A stretch of DNA of 64,000 nt from Oceanisphaera litoralis (GTDB lineage: Bacteria > Pseudomonadota > Gammaproteobacteria > Enterobacterales > Aeromonadaceae), in assembly GCF_016907015.1 (NCBI RefSeq), contig NZ_JAFBBE010000013.1, forward strand, positions 1 to 64,000. Direction: 5' to 3'. Positions 50,503 through 58,816 of the stretch are shown here, piece after piece (position 1 is the stretch's first letter; every line of letters begins with the position of its first letter). The notes beneath the pieces are model-generated. The model worked only from the letters and a program-made list of their open reading frames with translations, was not told where the DNA came from and did no database searches. The position numbers were made by a program, and so were the translations under genes.

Positions 50503-50588
50503 CGTCTGTTTCGGCATTCGAGCCGATACGCAGAATAGGTTTACGGCGTATCTGTATGATTACCAATCATATATTGGGTCGGTACGAC

Positions 50589-50989
50589 AGAGGCAACACA
50601 GCCGCCTCCCACGACACGCTACGGATAAACGACACCCACAGTTTCAACCTGCTGCGAACATTCACTGGATGTTCGGTCAGGCTGAAACTGTTCGTCACGG
50701 CGAGACAAGCTCGCCCCATGTAAGCTCGGACATGCCATCTGACCGCCAGGGATGGCGGGAATGCCGAAACGGCAGGAGCATTTTTCGGCCCTGGCATGTC
50801 ACGGCCGTGGGAGCCGTTCTCTGTTGCCTCTTCTGGTACACCGAGTTGCCTGCAGACAGTTCCAGCAAACGACGCCGGAGCATCAAGGAGAACAAAGGGA
50901 TCTGCTCCACCGACCATCACATGACAAGGATGTCATGTGCTGAGCGTCACATGGAAGTGCTCGAGCGAGTCGGCGGAGCGGACCCTTTG
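50589..50989 (+). repeat. Structured intergenic repeat, long copy A (between osmF and yehY)
   Basis: Left module: arms AGAGGCAACACAG (50589–50601) and its complement ending at 50831. Inside is extra sequence with nested inverted repeats and a CCGCC-AGGGAT-GGCGG hairpin. Right module (50893–50989): arms CAAAGGG/CCCTTTG, stem CCGAC/GTCGG, hairpin 1 CACATGAC-AAGGAT-GTCATGTG, hairpin 2 CAC-ATGGAA-GTG. It is about 130 bp longer than copy B because of the inserted palindromes. Confidence 0.75.
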
Positions 50990-51036
50990 TTCGGTACAGC
51001 CATTGGCGGTTTTTTAAGTATGTGCCAGGAGTTTTT

Positions 51037-52188
51037 TTGAAGTTTTCCAAACTGGACAAGGTCGGCGGTCTGCTCGGGTTCGCCCTGCTGCTGTCGCTGT
51101 TTTCCCTGCCCTTCGTCAGCCTGCAGCCCAACCGCATCATGCCCGGCCAGAGCCTGGGCCTGCTGGAGGCTGTCAGCCTCAATTCACTGCTGCCGCTGCT
51201 GGTGACGTTAGTACTTACCAGCCTGCTATGCCCGTTTAAAAAAGCATTCGCTGCCAGGTTGCTGCTGATCATGCTGACCCTGATGACGCTGATGTATACC
51301 GTCGGCGCCAGCGCTACGCAGTTGCTGACAGATGCCAGCCCACTGGCCCGGATTTCCCTCAATGCCGGCTTCTGGCTGGCGATATTCTGGCTGTCATTGC
51401 TGCTCACCGATGCCGCCATCAAACTGGCATTGCGTCCCCTGCCCCGGCTGGCGCTGGTGGCGGTGATCGTGGCCGCCGTGACGAGCCTGCTGGCCGCCGG
51501 CCACTGGGATTCCCTGTCGCTGTTGCGGGAATATCACAACCAGACCGACTTCTGGCGCCAGGCGGTTCGTCATCTGCAGCTGTCGCTGGGCAGCATAATA
51601 CCGGCGGTGCTGGTGGGCATTCCGCTGGGCGTGCGTTGTCATCGCTCGGCCAGACTGAAGGCCATGGTGTTTCCTGTGCTCAATGTGCTGCAGACCATCC
51701 CCAGCCTGGCCATGTTCGGCCTGCTGATGATCCCCCTCAGCCTGCTCGCCACCGGTTTCCCGCTGCTGGCCGAGCTGGGTATCCGCGGCATCGGCGCCGC
51801 ACCGGCGGTGATAGCGCTGTTCTTCTATTCGCTGCTGCCCATCGTCAGCAACACGGCGCTGGGCTTCGACAAGATAGACGACCGGGTGCTGGAGGCGGCC
51901 ACCGGTATGGGCATGAACGCCCGCCAGCGCCTGTGGCAGGTGGAGTTTCCCCTGGCCATGCCGGTGATCCTCACCGGCCTGCGGGTGGTGGTGACCATGA
52001 ACATCGGCCTGGTGGCGGTCGCGGCCCTGGTGGGTGGCGGCGGCTTCGGCACCTACATCTTTCAGGGGCTGGGCCAGACGGCCACCGACCTGGTGATCCT
52101 GGGTGCAGTGCCGACCCTGGTACTGGCCTTTTTGTTCGCCATCGTCATCGACACCCTGATAGCCATACTGCGAGGCGGTAAAGCATGA
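51037..52188 (+). CDS. yehY: Compatible-solute ABC transporter permease, YehY-like
   Basis: A 383-residue permease with an N-terminal four-helix extension and a C-terminal binding-protein-dependent transport domain (LGSIIPAVLVGIPLGV … ATGMGMNARQRLWQVEFPLAMPVILTGLRVVV, the EAA loop). Length and layout match E. coli YehY. I prefer a TTG start at 51037 because AGGAG stands 5–6 nt upstream; a GTG at 51022 is the alternative. It overlaps the ATPase gene by 4 bp. The end of the repeat element lies only about 50 bp upstream, so its promoter may lie inside the repeat. Confidence 0.87.
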   Translation: MKFSKLDKVGGLLGFALLLSLFSLPFVSLQPNRIMPGQSLGLLEAVSLNSLLPLLVTLVLTSLLCPFKKAFAARLLLIMLTLMTLMYTVGASATQLLTDASPLARISLNAGFWLAIFWLSLLLTDAAIKLALRPLPRLALVAVIVAAVTSLLAAGHWDSLSLLREYHNQTDFWRQAVRHLQLSLGSIIPAVLVGIPLGVRCHRSARLKAMVFPVLNVLQTIPSLAMFGLLMIPLSLLATGFPLLAELGIRGIGAAPAVIALFFYSLLPIVSNTALGFDKIDDRVLEAATGMGMNARQRLWQVEFPLAMPVILTGLRVVVTMNIGLVAVAALVGGGGFGTYIFQGLGQTATDLVILGAVPTLVLAFLFAIVIDTLIAILRGGKA

Positions 52189-53162
52189 TCGAAGTAAAAG
52201 CACTCAGCAAACAGTTTGGCGCACAACTGGCCGTCGATAACCTCTCGTTCAGGGTGGAGCGCGGCCAGTTCTGCATGCTGGTGGGTACCTCGGGCTGCGG
52301 CAAGTCCACCACGCTGCGCATGATCAACCGGCTGATAGAACCCAGCCAGGGCCAGATCCTGATCAACGAGCAGGATGTGACCACACTGCCGCCGGAACAG
52401 CTACGGCGTCGCATCGGCTACGTCATTCAGGGAGTGGGACTCTTTCCCCATCGCACCATTCATCAGAACATCGCCACCGTCCCCCGGCTGCTGGGCTGGA
52501 AAAAAGCGGATATCGATGCGCGGGTCACCGAACTGCTGACCCTGTTCAGGCTGGATGCCGCCACCTTCGCCGGCAAGTACCCGCATCAGCTCTCCGGCGG
52601 CGAGCAACAGCGGGTGGGCGTGGCCCGGGCTCTGGCCGCAAGGCCGGAACTGCTACTGATGGACGAACCCTTCGGCGCCCTGGATCCCCTGACCCGGGCG
52701 CTGCTGCAGGACGAGCTGTTGCGGGTGCAGAAGCTGCTGGGCATCACCATCATCATGGTCACCCACGATCTGGAAGAAGCGGTGAAAATGGCCGATGTGA
52801 TCGCGGTGATGGACAAGGGCGAGCTGCTGCAGTTGGACAACCCCGAGACCCTGCTGCGCCACCCCAGAGCGGGCTTAGTACAGAATCTGGTGGGTGGACT
52901 GGACAGATCCCTGCGTCTGCTCGCCATCAAGCAGGTAGGCCAGGTCATGACGCCCCTGTCCTTGCAACAACAGCAACAGCAACAGCAGCAACAGCGGCCG
53001 TCGTCTTCCGTACCCACCATCGCGGCCGATGCCAATCTGCGCGACGCCATGGCGCTGCTGATCTGGGAAGGCGTCGACTGCCTGCGGGTGGTGGATACCG
53101 CCGGCAAACACATAGGCCAGGTCACTATGCCTGATCTGCTGCAACAGGGCGCCCGAGCATGA
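52185..53162 (+). CDS. yehX: Compatible-solute ABC transporter ATP-binding protein, YehX-like, with poly-Gln linker and CBS domain
   Basis: A 325-residue ABC ATPase. Walker A is GTSGCGKSTTLRMIN, the signature LSGGEQQRVGVARALA, and Walker B LLLMDEPFGALDP, followed by VTHDLEEAV. After the nucleotide-binding domain (about 1–240) comes a run of ten glutamines encoded by mixed CAA/CAG codons (about 52963–52993). A single CBS-like module then extends to the end (IAADANLRDAMALLIWEGVDCLRVVD). CBS modules in OpuA-type ATPases sense ionic strength. The poly-Gln is a linker insertion I would not expect in YehX. Confidence 0.88.
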   Translation: MIEVKALSKQFGAQLAVDNLSFRVERGQFCMLVGTSGCGKSTTLRMINRLIEPSQGQILINEQDVTTLPPEQLRRRIGYVIQGVGLFPHRTIHQNIATVPRLLGWKKADIDARVTELLTLFRLDAATFAGKYPHQLSGGEQQRVGVARALAARPELLLMDEPFGALDPLTRALLQDELLRVQKLLGITIIMVTHDLEEAVKMADVIAVMDKGELLQLDNPETLLRHPRAGLVQNLVGGLDRSLRLLAIKQVGQVMTPLSLQQQQQQQQQQRPSSSVPTIAADANLRDAMALLIWEGVDCLRVVDTAGKHIGQVTMPDLLQQGARA

Positions 53163-53899
53163 TGCTTCCCTCTGTCCGCGGCTGGCTGGGCATTGGCCTC
53201 CCCTTGCTGCTGTTGCTGATCATGACCCTGAACCTGGCCTGGCTGGAGCCGCTGTTTCGCCCCCTGGTCGATGAGCGGGCCCCGGCCATCTACCCCCGCG
53301 ACAGCTTCCTCAACCTGCTGCTGTGGCACCTGGCGGCGGTGTTCATCGCCATTGCCGCCGCCACCCTGGTGGCGCTGGGCGGCGGCATTCTGGTGACCCG
53401 CGTCGCCGGTCGGGAATTTCTGCCCCTGGCCCGGGCCGTCGCCAATCTGGGCCAGACCTTTCCGCCGGTGGCGGTGCTGGCGCTGGCGGTGCCGGCGCTG
53501 GGCTTCGGCCTGACACCCACCCTGGTGGCGCTGTTTCTCTACGGCATGCTGCCCATCTATGAAAACACCGTCACCGGCCTGCAACAGGTGCCCGCCAGCG
53601 TGCGCGAGGCGGCCCGCGGCATGGGCATGAGCCCGCGCCAGCAACTGTGGTCGGTAGAGCTGCCGCTGGCGCTGCCGATGATCATCGCCGGTATCCGCAT
53701 TTCGCTGGTGATCAGCATCGGCACCGCCACCATAGGATCGACGGTGGCGGCCAAGGGCTTCGGGGAGGTGATTATTGCCGGCCTGCTGACCGACAACATG
53801 GCCTTCGTGCTGCAGGGCGGCATCATGGTGGCGCTGGTGGCCATTTTGTTCGATGCCGTGTTTCAGCGGCTGGAACGGCGGCTGTCGCCGCCGAATTAA
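53159..53899 (+). CDS. yehW: Compatible-solute ABC transporter permease, YehW-like
   Basis: A 246-residue inner-membrane permease with the transport-domain signature EAARGMGMSPRQQLWSVELPLALPMIIAGIRISLVI. It overlaps the ATPase gene by 4 bp. With the YehY-like subunit it forms a heteromeric channel. It is the last gene of the osmF-yehYXW set and ends tail-to-tail, 1 bp from the next minus-strand gene. Confidence 0.88.
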   Translation: MMLPSVRGWLGIGLPLLLLLIMTLNLAWLEPLFRPLVDERAPAIYPRDSFLNLLLWHLAAVFIAIAAATLVALGGGILVTRVAGREFLPLARAVANLGQTFPPVAVLALAVPALGFGLTPTLVALFLYGMLPIYENTVTGLQQVPASVREAARGMGMSPRQQLWSVELPLALPMIIAGIRISLVISIGTATIGSTVAAKGFGEVIIAGLLTDNMAFVLQGGIMVALVAILFDAVFQRLERRLSPPN

Positions 53900-53900
53900 G

Positions 53901-54584
53901 CTATCGGCGCGGCAGCAGCGCCAGCATGGCTTCGGCCGCCGGAGCGGAAGAAGCCGGATTCTGACCGGTGACCAGCAGGCCGTCGGTTTCCACATGGGGC
54001 TGCCAGTCATCGGCCCTGCGATAATCGCCGCCGTTCTGGCGCAGCATCTCCTCCACCAGAAAAGGCACTATGGCGGTCAACTGCACCGCTTCTTCTTCGC
54101 TGTTGGCAAAGCCGGTCACCCGCTTGCCGCTCACCAGCGGCTTGCCCGCACCATCCTTGGCATGACGCAACACCGCCGGGGCGTGACACACCGCCGCCAC
54201 CGGCTTGCCCGCCGCGGCCATCGCCTCGATCAACGCGATGGAGGCCGCATCTTCCACCAAATCCCACAGCGGGCCGTGGCCGCCGGGATAAAACACCGCA
54301 TCAAAGTCGCTCGCCGACTGCTCCGCCAGCTTGTGGGTATTGGCCAGCGCGGACTGAGCGGCCGGATCGGCGCGAAAGCGCTCGGTAGCCTCGGTCTGGG
54401 CATCCGGCACGTCACTTTTCGGATCCAGCGGCGGCTGACCGCCCTTGGGCGAAGCCAGGGTAATGCTGGCGCCCGCATCCTCGAATACGTAATAAGGAGC
54501 GGCAAATTCTTCCAGCCAGAAACCGGTTTTTTCGCCGGTATCCCCCAGTTGGTCGTGGGAGGTCAGTACCATCAAGATACGCAT
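53901..54584 (-). CDS. DJ-1/PfpI family protein (type 1 glutamine amidotransferase-like, Hsp31-type)
   Basis: A 227-residue protein with the nucleophile-elbow cysteine in VAAVCHAPAVLRH (about residue 133), GHGPLWDLVED and FNSEEEA-type segments typical of the DJ-1/PfpI superfamily, close to the YhbO/Hsp31-like 'glutamine amidotransferase' group. Likely a glyoxalase III or stress chaperone; the exact activity is not determined by sequence. It converges on yehW. Confidence 0.85.
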   Translation of the reverse strand: MRILMVLTSHDQLGDTGEKTGFWLEEFAAPYYVFEDAGASITLASPKGGQPPLDPKSDVPDAQTEATERFRADPAAQSALANTHKLAEQSASDFDAVFYPGGHGPLWDLVEDAASIALIEAMAAAGKPVAAVCHAPAVLRHAKDGAGKPLVSGKRVTGFANSEEEAVQLTAIVPFLVEEMLRQNGGDYRRADDWQPHVETDGLLVTGQNPASSAPAAEAMLALLPRR

Positions 54585-54640
54585 ATCGACTCCTTGTTCG
54601 TTATAGAAAACACGCTATCAGCGTAGCCGACGTTTCGACA

Positions 54641-54712
54641 GGTAATACCGATCGGATTAATCATGTGTTCAGGCCGTCATCCTGACGAAAGTCAGGATCT
54701 CCCTGCAGGAAG
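54641..54712 (+). repeat. Dispersed repeat of about 72 bp, copy 1
   Basis: This unit starts GGTAATACC, contains CGGATT and ATCATGTG, then GTCATCCTGACG-AA-…GTCAGGATCTCC and ends CTGCAGGAAG. A second copy with only scattered differences lies at 62854–62924 in inverted orientation. The core CCTGAC/GTCAGG is a hairpin. It is followed here by a further hairpin ATACCGGG/CCCGGTAT. Confidence 0.8.
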
Positions 54713-54865
54713 ATACCGGGTCAAGCCCGGTATGACTGGAGTTTAAATACGGCACCAGCTATCAGCAATTGATCCTTCCTTAATGAAATTGGTATAACGC
54801 CGTTATCGAGCCATCTTCTATACCATTTCCGGTAAATATCCTTTCATCTTGTAGCCCCTGGTTCT

Positions 54866-55132
54866 AGAGGCAACACAGCCGCCTCCCACGACACGCCATG
54901 AACCCATCCATGGGGGCTCGGAAATGCCGTCCCTGGCATTTCACGGTCGTGGGAGGCGTTCTCTGTTGCCTCTTTTTGAATACCGAGTTGCCCGCAGACA
55001 GTGCTAACAGGTGGCTCTGTAGCAGCAGGGAGGGCAAAGGGATCTGCTCCGCCGACCATCACATGACAGGGATGTCATGTGTTGAGCGTCACATGGATGT
55101 GCTTGCAGCGTGTCGGCGGAGCGGGCCCTTTG
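54866..55132 (+). repeat. Structured intergenic repeat, copy B (most regular)
   Basis: Left module 54866–54988: arms AGAGGCAACACAG…CCTCCCACGAC and GTCGTGGGAGG…TGTTGCCTCT, enclosing small hairpins. Spacer about 45 bp. Right module 55035–55132: arms CAAAGGG/CCCTTTG, stem GCTCCGCCGAC/GTCGGCGGAGC, hairpin 1 CACATGAC-AGGGAT-GTCATGTG, junction GAGCGT, hairpin 2 CAC-ATGGAT-GTG. The right module folds as a three-way junction. Confidence 0.8.
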
Positions 55133-55173
55133 GCCGATGTGTAACCCTCAGCTAAAAACTGAAGTTACTCGAC

Positions 55174-56487
55174 TTAGGATTCAGGCCGAGCCAGCCCCAG
55201 ATGATCGCGCAGGGTGGAGCCCTGATATTCGGTACGGAACAGGCCCCGGCGCTGCAGCTCCGGCACCACCTGATCGACAAAGTCCTCGATGCCGGCGGGC
55301 AGCGACGGCGGCATCAGGTTGAAACCGTCGGCCCCCTCGTTACGGAACCACAGCTCCATGCGATCGGCAATGGACTCGGGCGTGCCCACCATGGTGCAGT
55401 GGCCGCCGCCGGCCGCCAGCCGCCCCAGCAACTGACGCACCGTGGGCTGCTCGGTTTCGATGATCCGCAAAATGGTGCCGTAGCGTCCCTGGGGGCCCTT
55501 GAATGCTTCCAGCGGCGGCAACGCCGGCACCGGCGCATCCAGCTCCCAGCTCATGCAGTCCTGCTCGGTAAACAGCCCCAGCTGGCGCAATGACGCTTCC
55601 ACCGGCAGCAGCTCGTCCAGCTCCCGTTGTTTGGCCTGCGCTTCGGCCTCGGTGGACGCCACATAGGTCACCAGCCCGGGCATGATGGGCACATCAACCC
55701 CACGCCCGGCGTCCTGTACTCGCCGCTTGATGTCTCTGTAATAGTCCTGGGCCGCCGGCAGATCGTAGGCCACCGCATAAATGGCTTCGGCCCGACGGGC
55801 GGCCAGATCCCGCCCCTGCGCCGAAGCCCCGGCCTGAAACAGCACCGGATGACCCTGGGGCGGACGCGGCACGTTGAGCGGCCCGTCCACCAGGAAGAAT
55901 TCGCCGTCGTGGTTGATGGCCTGTACCTTGGCCGGATCCGCATAGTGGCCCTGCCGGTCGAAGGTCAGCGCATCCGCCTGCCAGGAATCCCACAGCTTGA
56001 GCACCGCATCGGCAAACTCCTCGGCCCGGCGATAGCGCTCGGCGTGGGTGGGCATCGACTCATAACCGTGATTGCGCGCCTCCACATCGAACATGGAGGT
56101 CACCAGATTCCAGCCGACTCGGCCGCCGGAAATATGATCCAGCGAGGCCAGCAGTCGGGCCGCATGAAAGGGGGTGTAGAAGGTGCTGGAGACGGTGCTG
56201 ATCAGGCCGATGCGATCCGTGGCCCGGCTCATGGCGGCCATGGCGGTCAGCGGCTCCAGAAACCACCAGCTGCCGTCGGAGACGTTGCCCGCCGACTGAC
56301 CGTCGGCGAAGAACACCGCATCCAGCTTGCCCCGTTCGGCGGTTTGCGCCAGCCGCTCGTAATAGCGAATGTCGCCCAGTTGCTCTACCGATGAATGCGG
56401 GTGCCGCCAGGCCCCCTTGTGATGGCCGCACCCGAACAGAAACAGGTTGAGGTGCATCATGCGTTGATCTTGATGCTGTGCCGCCAT
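55174..56487 (-). CDS. LLM-class flavin-dependent monooxygenase (NtaA/SnaA/DszA family), thiamine-riboswitch operon
   Basis: A 437-residue bacterial-luciferase-like monooxygenase. It has HLNLFLFGCGHHKGAWRHP, the FMN-site stretch ISTVSSTFYTPFHAARLLASLDHISGGRVGWNLVTS, and HPVLFQAGASAQGRDLAARRAEAIY. The family oxidises C–N, C–S or sulfonated substrates using FMNH2 supplied by a separate reductase. The start overlaps the SDR stop (TGATG); the frame extends upstream only as antisense-like sequence. The operon is headed by a TPP riboswitch, so the substrate is probably a thiamine precursor or breakdown product. Confidence 0.85.
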   Translation of the reverse strand: MAAQHQDQRMMHLNLFLFGCGHHKGAWRHPHSSVEQLGDIRYYERLAQTAERGKLDAVFFADGQSAGNVSDGSWWFLEPLTAMAAMSRATDRIGLISTVSSTFYTPFHAARLLASLDHISGGRVGWNLVTSMFDVEARNHGYESMPTHAERYRRAEEFADAVLKLWDSWQADALTFDRQGHYADPAKVQAINHDGEFFLVDGPLNVPRPPQGHPVLFQAGASAQGRDLAARRAEAIYAVAYDLPAAQDYYRDIKRRVQDAGRGVDVPIMPGLVTYVASTEAEAQAKQRELDELLPVEASLRQLGLFTEQDCMSWELDAPVPALPPLEAFKGPQGRYGTILRIIETEQPTVRQLLGRLAAGGGHCTMVGTPESIADRMELWFRNEGADGFNLMPPSLPAGIEDFVDQVVPELQRRGLFRTEYQGSTLRDHLGLARPES

Positions 56488-57260
56488 CAGTTTTTCACCA
56501 GGCCGCCGTCCACCACCAGATTCTGGCCGGTGACCGAGCGCGACCAGGGCGAGGCGAAGAACAGGATGGCATCGGCAAATTCCGCCGGTGTGGTCACTCG
56601 CCGCAGCGGGGTATTGGCGGCGATATAGTCGAACACGGCTTCGGGCGTGGCCGCCGAGGCATCTGTGGTGCGCAGCAGGCCGCCGGACACCATGTTGACG
56701 GTAATGCCGTCCGGGCCCAGCTCCTGCGACAGGGTGCGGGTCAGTGACAGCAGCGCCGCCTTGGCGGCGGTATAATCGTGATAGGGCACCACCGGGTTCT
56801 GGAACAGGTTGGTGCCCACGTTGACGATGCGGCCGAAGCCCGCCTCGCGCATGCCGGGCAAGGCCGCCTGGGTAGTGTTGAGGGCGCCCTTGACCACGCC
56901 TTCCAGCTGCCGGTTGAGATCTTCCCAGCACAGCTGATCCGCATGTGGCCGGGCATCGCCGTTAAAGGAAAAAGCCGGCAGGGCGTTGTTGACCACTGTG
57001 GTGATCGGGCTGCCGAAATGCTCCCGGGCGTGGCCGAACATGGCCTGTACCGCAACCGCATCGGTCACGTCCGCCTGCAGCGCCAGCGCCCGGCCGGGGG
57101 CGGCTGCCGCCAGTTTTTCGGCGGATTCGGCGCTGTTCAAGTAGTTGATCACCACCTTGGCACCTTCACGCAGAAAGGCCCGCACCAGATGCTCACCCAG
57201 ACCGCGGCCGCCGCCGGTGACCAGCACCAGTTGTTCATTCAGATTGATGGATGTTTGCAT
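56487..57260 (-). CDS. Short-chain dehydrogenase/reductase, thiamine-riboswitch operon
   Basis: A 257-residue SDR with the NAD(P)-binding TGGGRGLGEHL, the catalytic Tyr and Lys in YHDYTAAKAALLSLTRTLS and the C-terminal TGQNLVVDGGL. NNALPAF replaces the usual NNAG. A GAGG Shine–Dalgarno precedes the ATG and can be buried in a small hairpin (CCTCT/AGAGG, 57266–57279). First gene after a TPP riboswitch and coupled to the flavin monooxygenase gene. I recall that an SDR has been listed among THI-element-controlled genes before, but the reaction is unknown to me. Confidence 0.85.
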   Translation of the reverse strand: MQTSINLNEQLVLVTGGGRGLGEHLVRAFLREGAKVVINYLNSAESAEKLAAAAPGRALALQADVTDAVAVQAMFGHAREHFGSPITTVVNNALPAFSFNGDARPHADQLCWEDLNRQLEGVVKGALNTTQAALPGMREAGFGRIVNVGTNLFQNPVVPYHDYTAAKAALLSLTRTLSQELGPDGITVNMVSGGLLRTTDASAATPEAVFDYIAANTPLRRVTTPAEFADAILFFASPWSRSVTGQNLVVDGGLVKN

Positions 57261-57322
57261 TGCTACCTCTTGTCAGAGGCGAAGGCATGGACGGGCAGAA
57301 TATGCCGCTAGCCGGCAGGCTG

Positions 57323-57409
57323 ACATCCCTTCGCCAGTATGAACTGGATCAGGTTCGACGGGTGTGTTCTCAGCCCTGGCGGCCACCGGCCGCAGGACAC
57401 CCCGTGTCA
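57323..57409 (-). ncRNA. TPP riboswitch (THI element) upstream of the SDR–monooxygenase operon
   Basis: On the minus strand the element begins GGGGTGTCC and contains GGCTGAGA, ACCC, GAACCTGATC and CTGGCGAAGGGA, all in canonical order. The switch ends about 60 nt before the SDR start. The short hairpin over the Shine–Dalgarno suggests control of translation. Confidence 0.95.
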
Positions 57410-57564
57410 CGAGCCAGACCATAGCACAGCCCTTCGGGAGCTGTAAGCCGTAAGCTGTCAGCTGTCAGTAACCCGAGTGGTTTGCAGGATTTATAGGATG
57501 CCTGTTGAGTCACATTTGCCGGCAACGCCGACGTTGATCGAAGCAGCAGTGAGGATTGCCGGAA

Positions 57565-57634
57565 CCGACCGTCACATGCCATGGACGGCATGTGCCGAGC
57601 GTCCCATGGATGGGCTCGAAGCGTGTCGGCGGAG
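57565..57634 (+). repeat. Structured intergenic repeat, partial copy D
   Basis: A right module without the outer CAAAGGG arms: CCGAC/GTCGG stem, hairpin 1 CACATGCC-ATGGAC-GGCATGTG, GAGCGT, hairpin 2 CCC-ATGGAT-GGG, then GCGTGTCGGCGGAGC. Both hairpin stems carry paired substitutions relative to copy B. Confidence 0.7.
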
Positions 57635-57733
57635 CGCAACCGCACTGGTGCTTCGGGTGGCAATGTTTGGTGAAAACCACCACTAGGTGGATAATGGACG
57701 TCTGGATGTAATGGATAACCCGCCGAGCCGACT

Positions 57734-58789
57734 ATGACCACAACTGCGACCACAACCACGACCACACTGACCATCACCCGCCCCGACGACTGGCACCTGC
57801 ACCTGCGCGATGGCGAACAACTCAAAGACACGGTTCGCGATGCCAGCCGTTATCTGGGTCGCGCCCTCGTCATGCCCAACCTGCTGCCACCGGCCACCAC
57901 CACCGAGCTGGCGCTGGCATACCGCGACCGCATTCTGGCGGTACGCCCCCAGGGCAGCCGGTTCGAGCCGCTGATGAGCCTCTACCTGACCGATAACACG
58001 GATCCGCAGGAAATCCGCAAGGCCAGAGCCACCGGCAAGATAGTGGCCTGCAAACTGTACCCGGCCGGCGCCACCACCAACTCCGACTCCGGCGTGACCG
58101 ATGTGAAAAACATCTATCCGGTGCTGGAAGTCATGCAGGAAACCGGCACCCTGCTGCTGGTGCACGGCGAGGTGACCGACTCGCGCATCGACATCTTCGA
58201 CCGGGAAAAAGTCTTCCTCGAGACAGTGCTGCCGGATGTGGTGCGCGACTTCCCGCAGTTGAAGATAGTGCTGGAGCACATCACCACAGAGCATGCGGTG
58301 AACTTCGTGGAGCAGGCCGGCGATAATGTAGCGGCCACCGTGACCGCCCATCACCTGCTGTTCAACCGCAACCACATGCTGGCGGGCGGCATTCGTCCGC
58401 ACTTCTACTGCCTGCCCATTCTGAAGCGCAACACCCACCAGCAGGCACTGGTGCGGGCCGCCACCAGCGGCAGCAAGAAGTTCTTCATGGGTACCGATTC
58501 GGCCCCCCACTTTCAGCATCGCAAGGAAGCCGCCTGCGGCTGTGCCGGTGCCTACACCTCCCACGCGGCCGTGGAGCTGTATGCGGAAGCCTTCGAGGAA
58601 GCCGGTGCCCTGGACAAGCTGGAAGCCTTCACCAGCCACCATGGCCCCGACTTCTACGGCCTGCCCCGCAATGAAGACACCATCACCCTGGTGAAGGAAA
58701 GCTGGACCGTCGACGCCACCCTGCCGCTGGGCGGCGACCAGCTGGTACCGATCCGCGCCGGTGAGACCATCGACTGGGCGGTTAAATAA
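57734..58789 (+). CDS. pyrC: Dihydroorotase
   Basis: A 351-residue zinc amidohydrolase of the class II PyrC type. It closes carbamoyl-aspartate to dihydroorotate in pyrimidine synthesis. Metal ligands are in [23 protein letters not shown] (the carboxylated Lys), LVHGEV, LEHITT and MGTDSAPH. The N-terminus begins with a run of threonines ([11 protein letters not shown]) not seen in E. coli PyrC, encoded by an ACC/ACA repeat. A terminator follows. It is flanked by two TPP-riboswitch-controlled units but has no visible link to thiamine. Confidence 0.96.
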   Translation: MTTTATTTTTTLTITRPDDWHLHLRDGEQLKDTVRDASRYLGRALVMPNLLPPATTTELALAYRDRILAVRPQGSRFEPLMSLYLTDNTDPQEIRKARATGKIVACKLYPAGATTNSDSGVTDVKNIYPVLEVMQETGTLLLVHGEVTDSRIDIFDREKVFLETVLPDVVRDFPQLKIVLEHITTEHAVNFVEQAGDNVAATVTAHHLLFNRNHMLAGGIRPHFYCLPILKRNTHQQALVRAATSGSKKFFMGTDSAPHFQHRKEAACGCAGAYTSHAAVELYAEAFEEAGALDKLEAFTSHHGPDFYGLPRNEDTITLVKESWTVDATLPLGGDQLVPIRAGETIDWAVK

Positions 58790-58816
58790 GCCTCTCAACC
58801 AAAATAAAATGAAGTA

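Noticed and set aside
56488-56931. N-terminal extension of the flavin monooxygenase frame
   Set aside because: The extra 148 codons are an out-of-frame reading of the SDR gene on the same strand. The family N-terminus and the TGATG overlap place the start at 56487.
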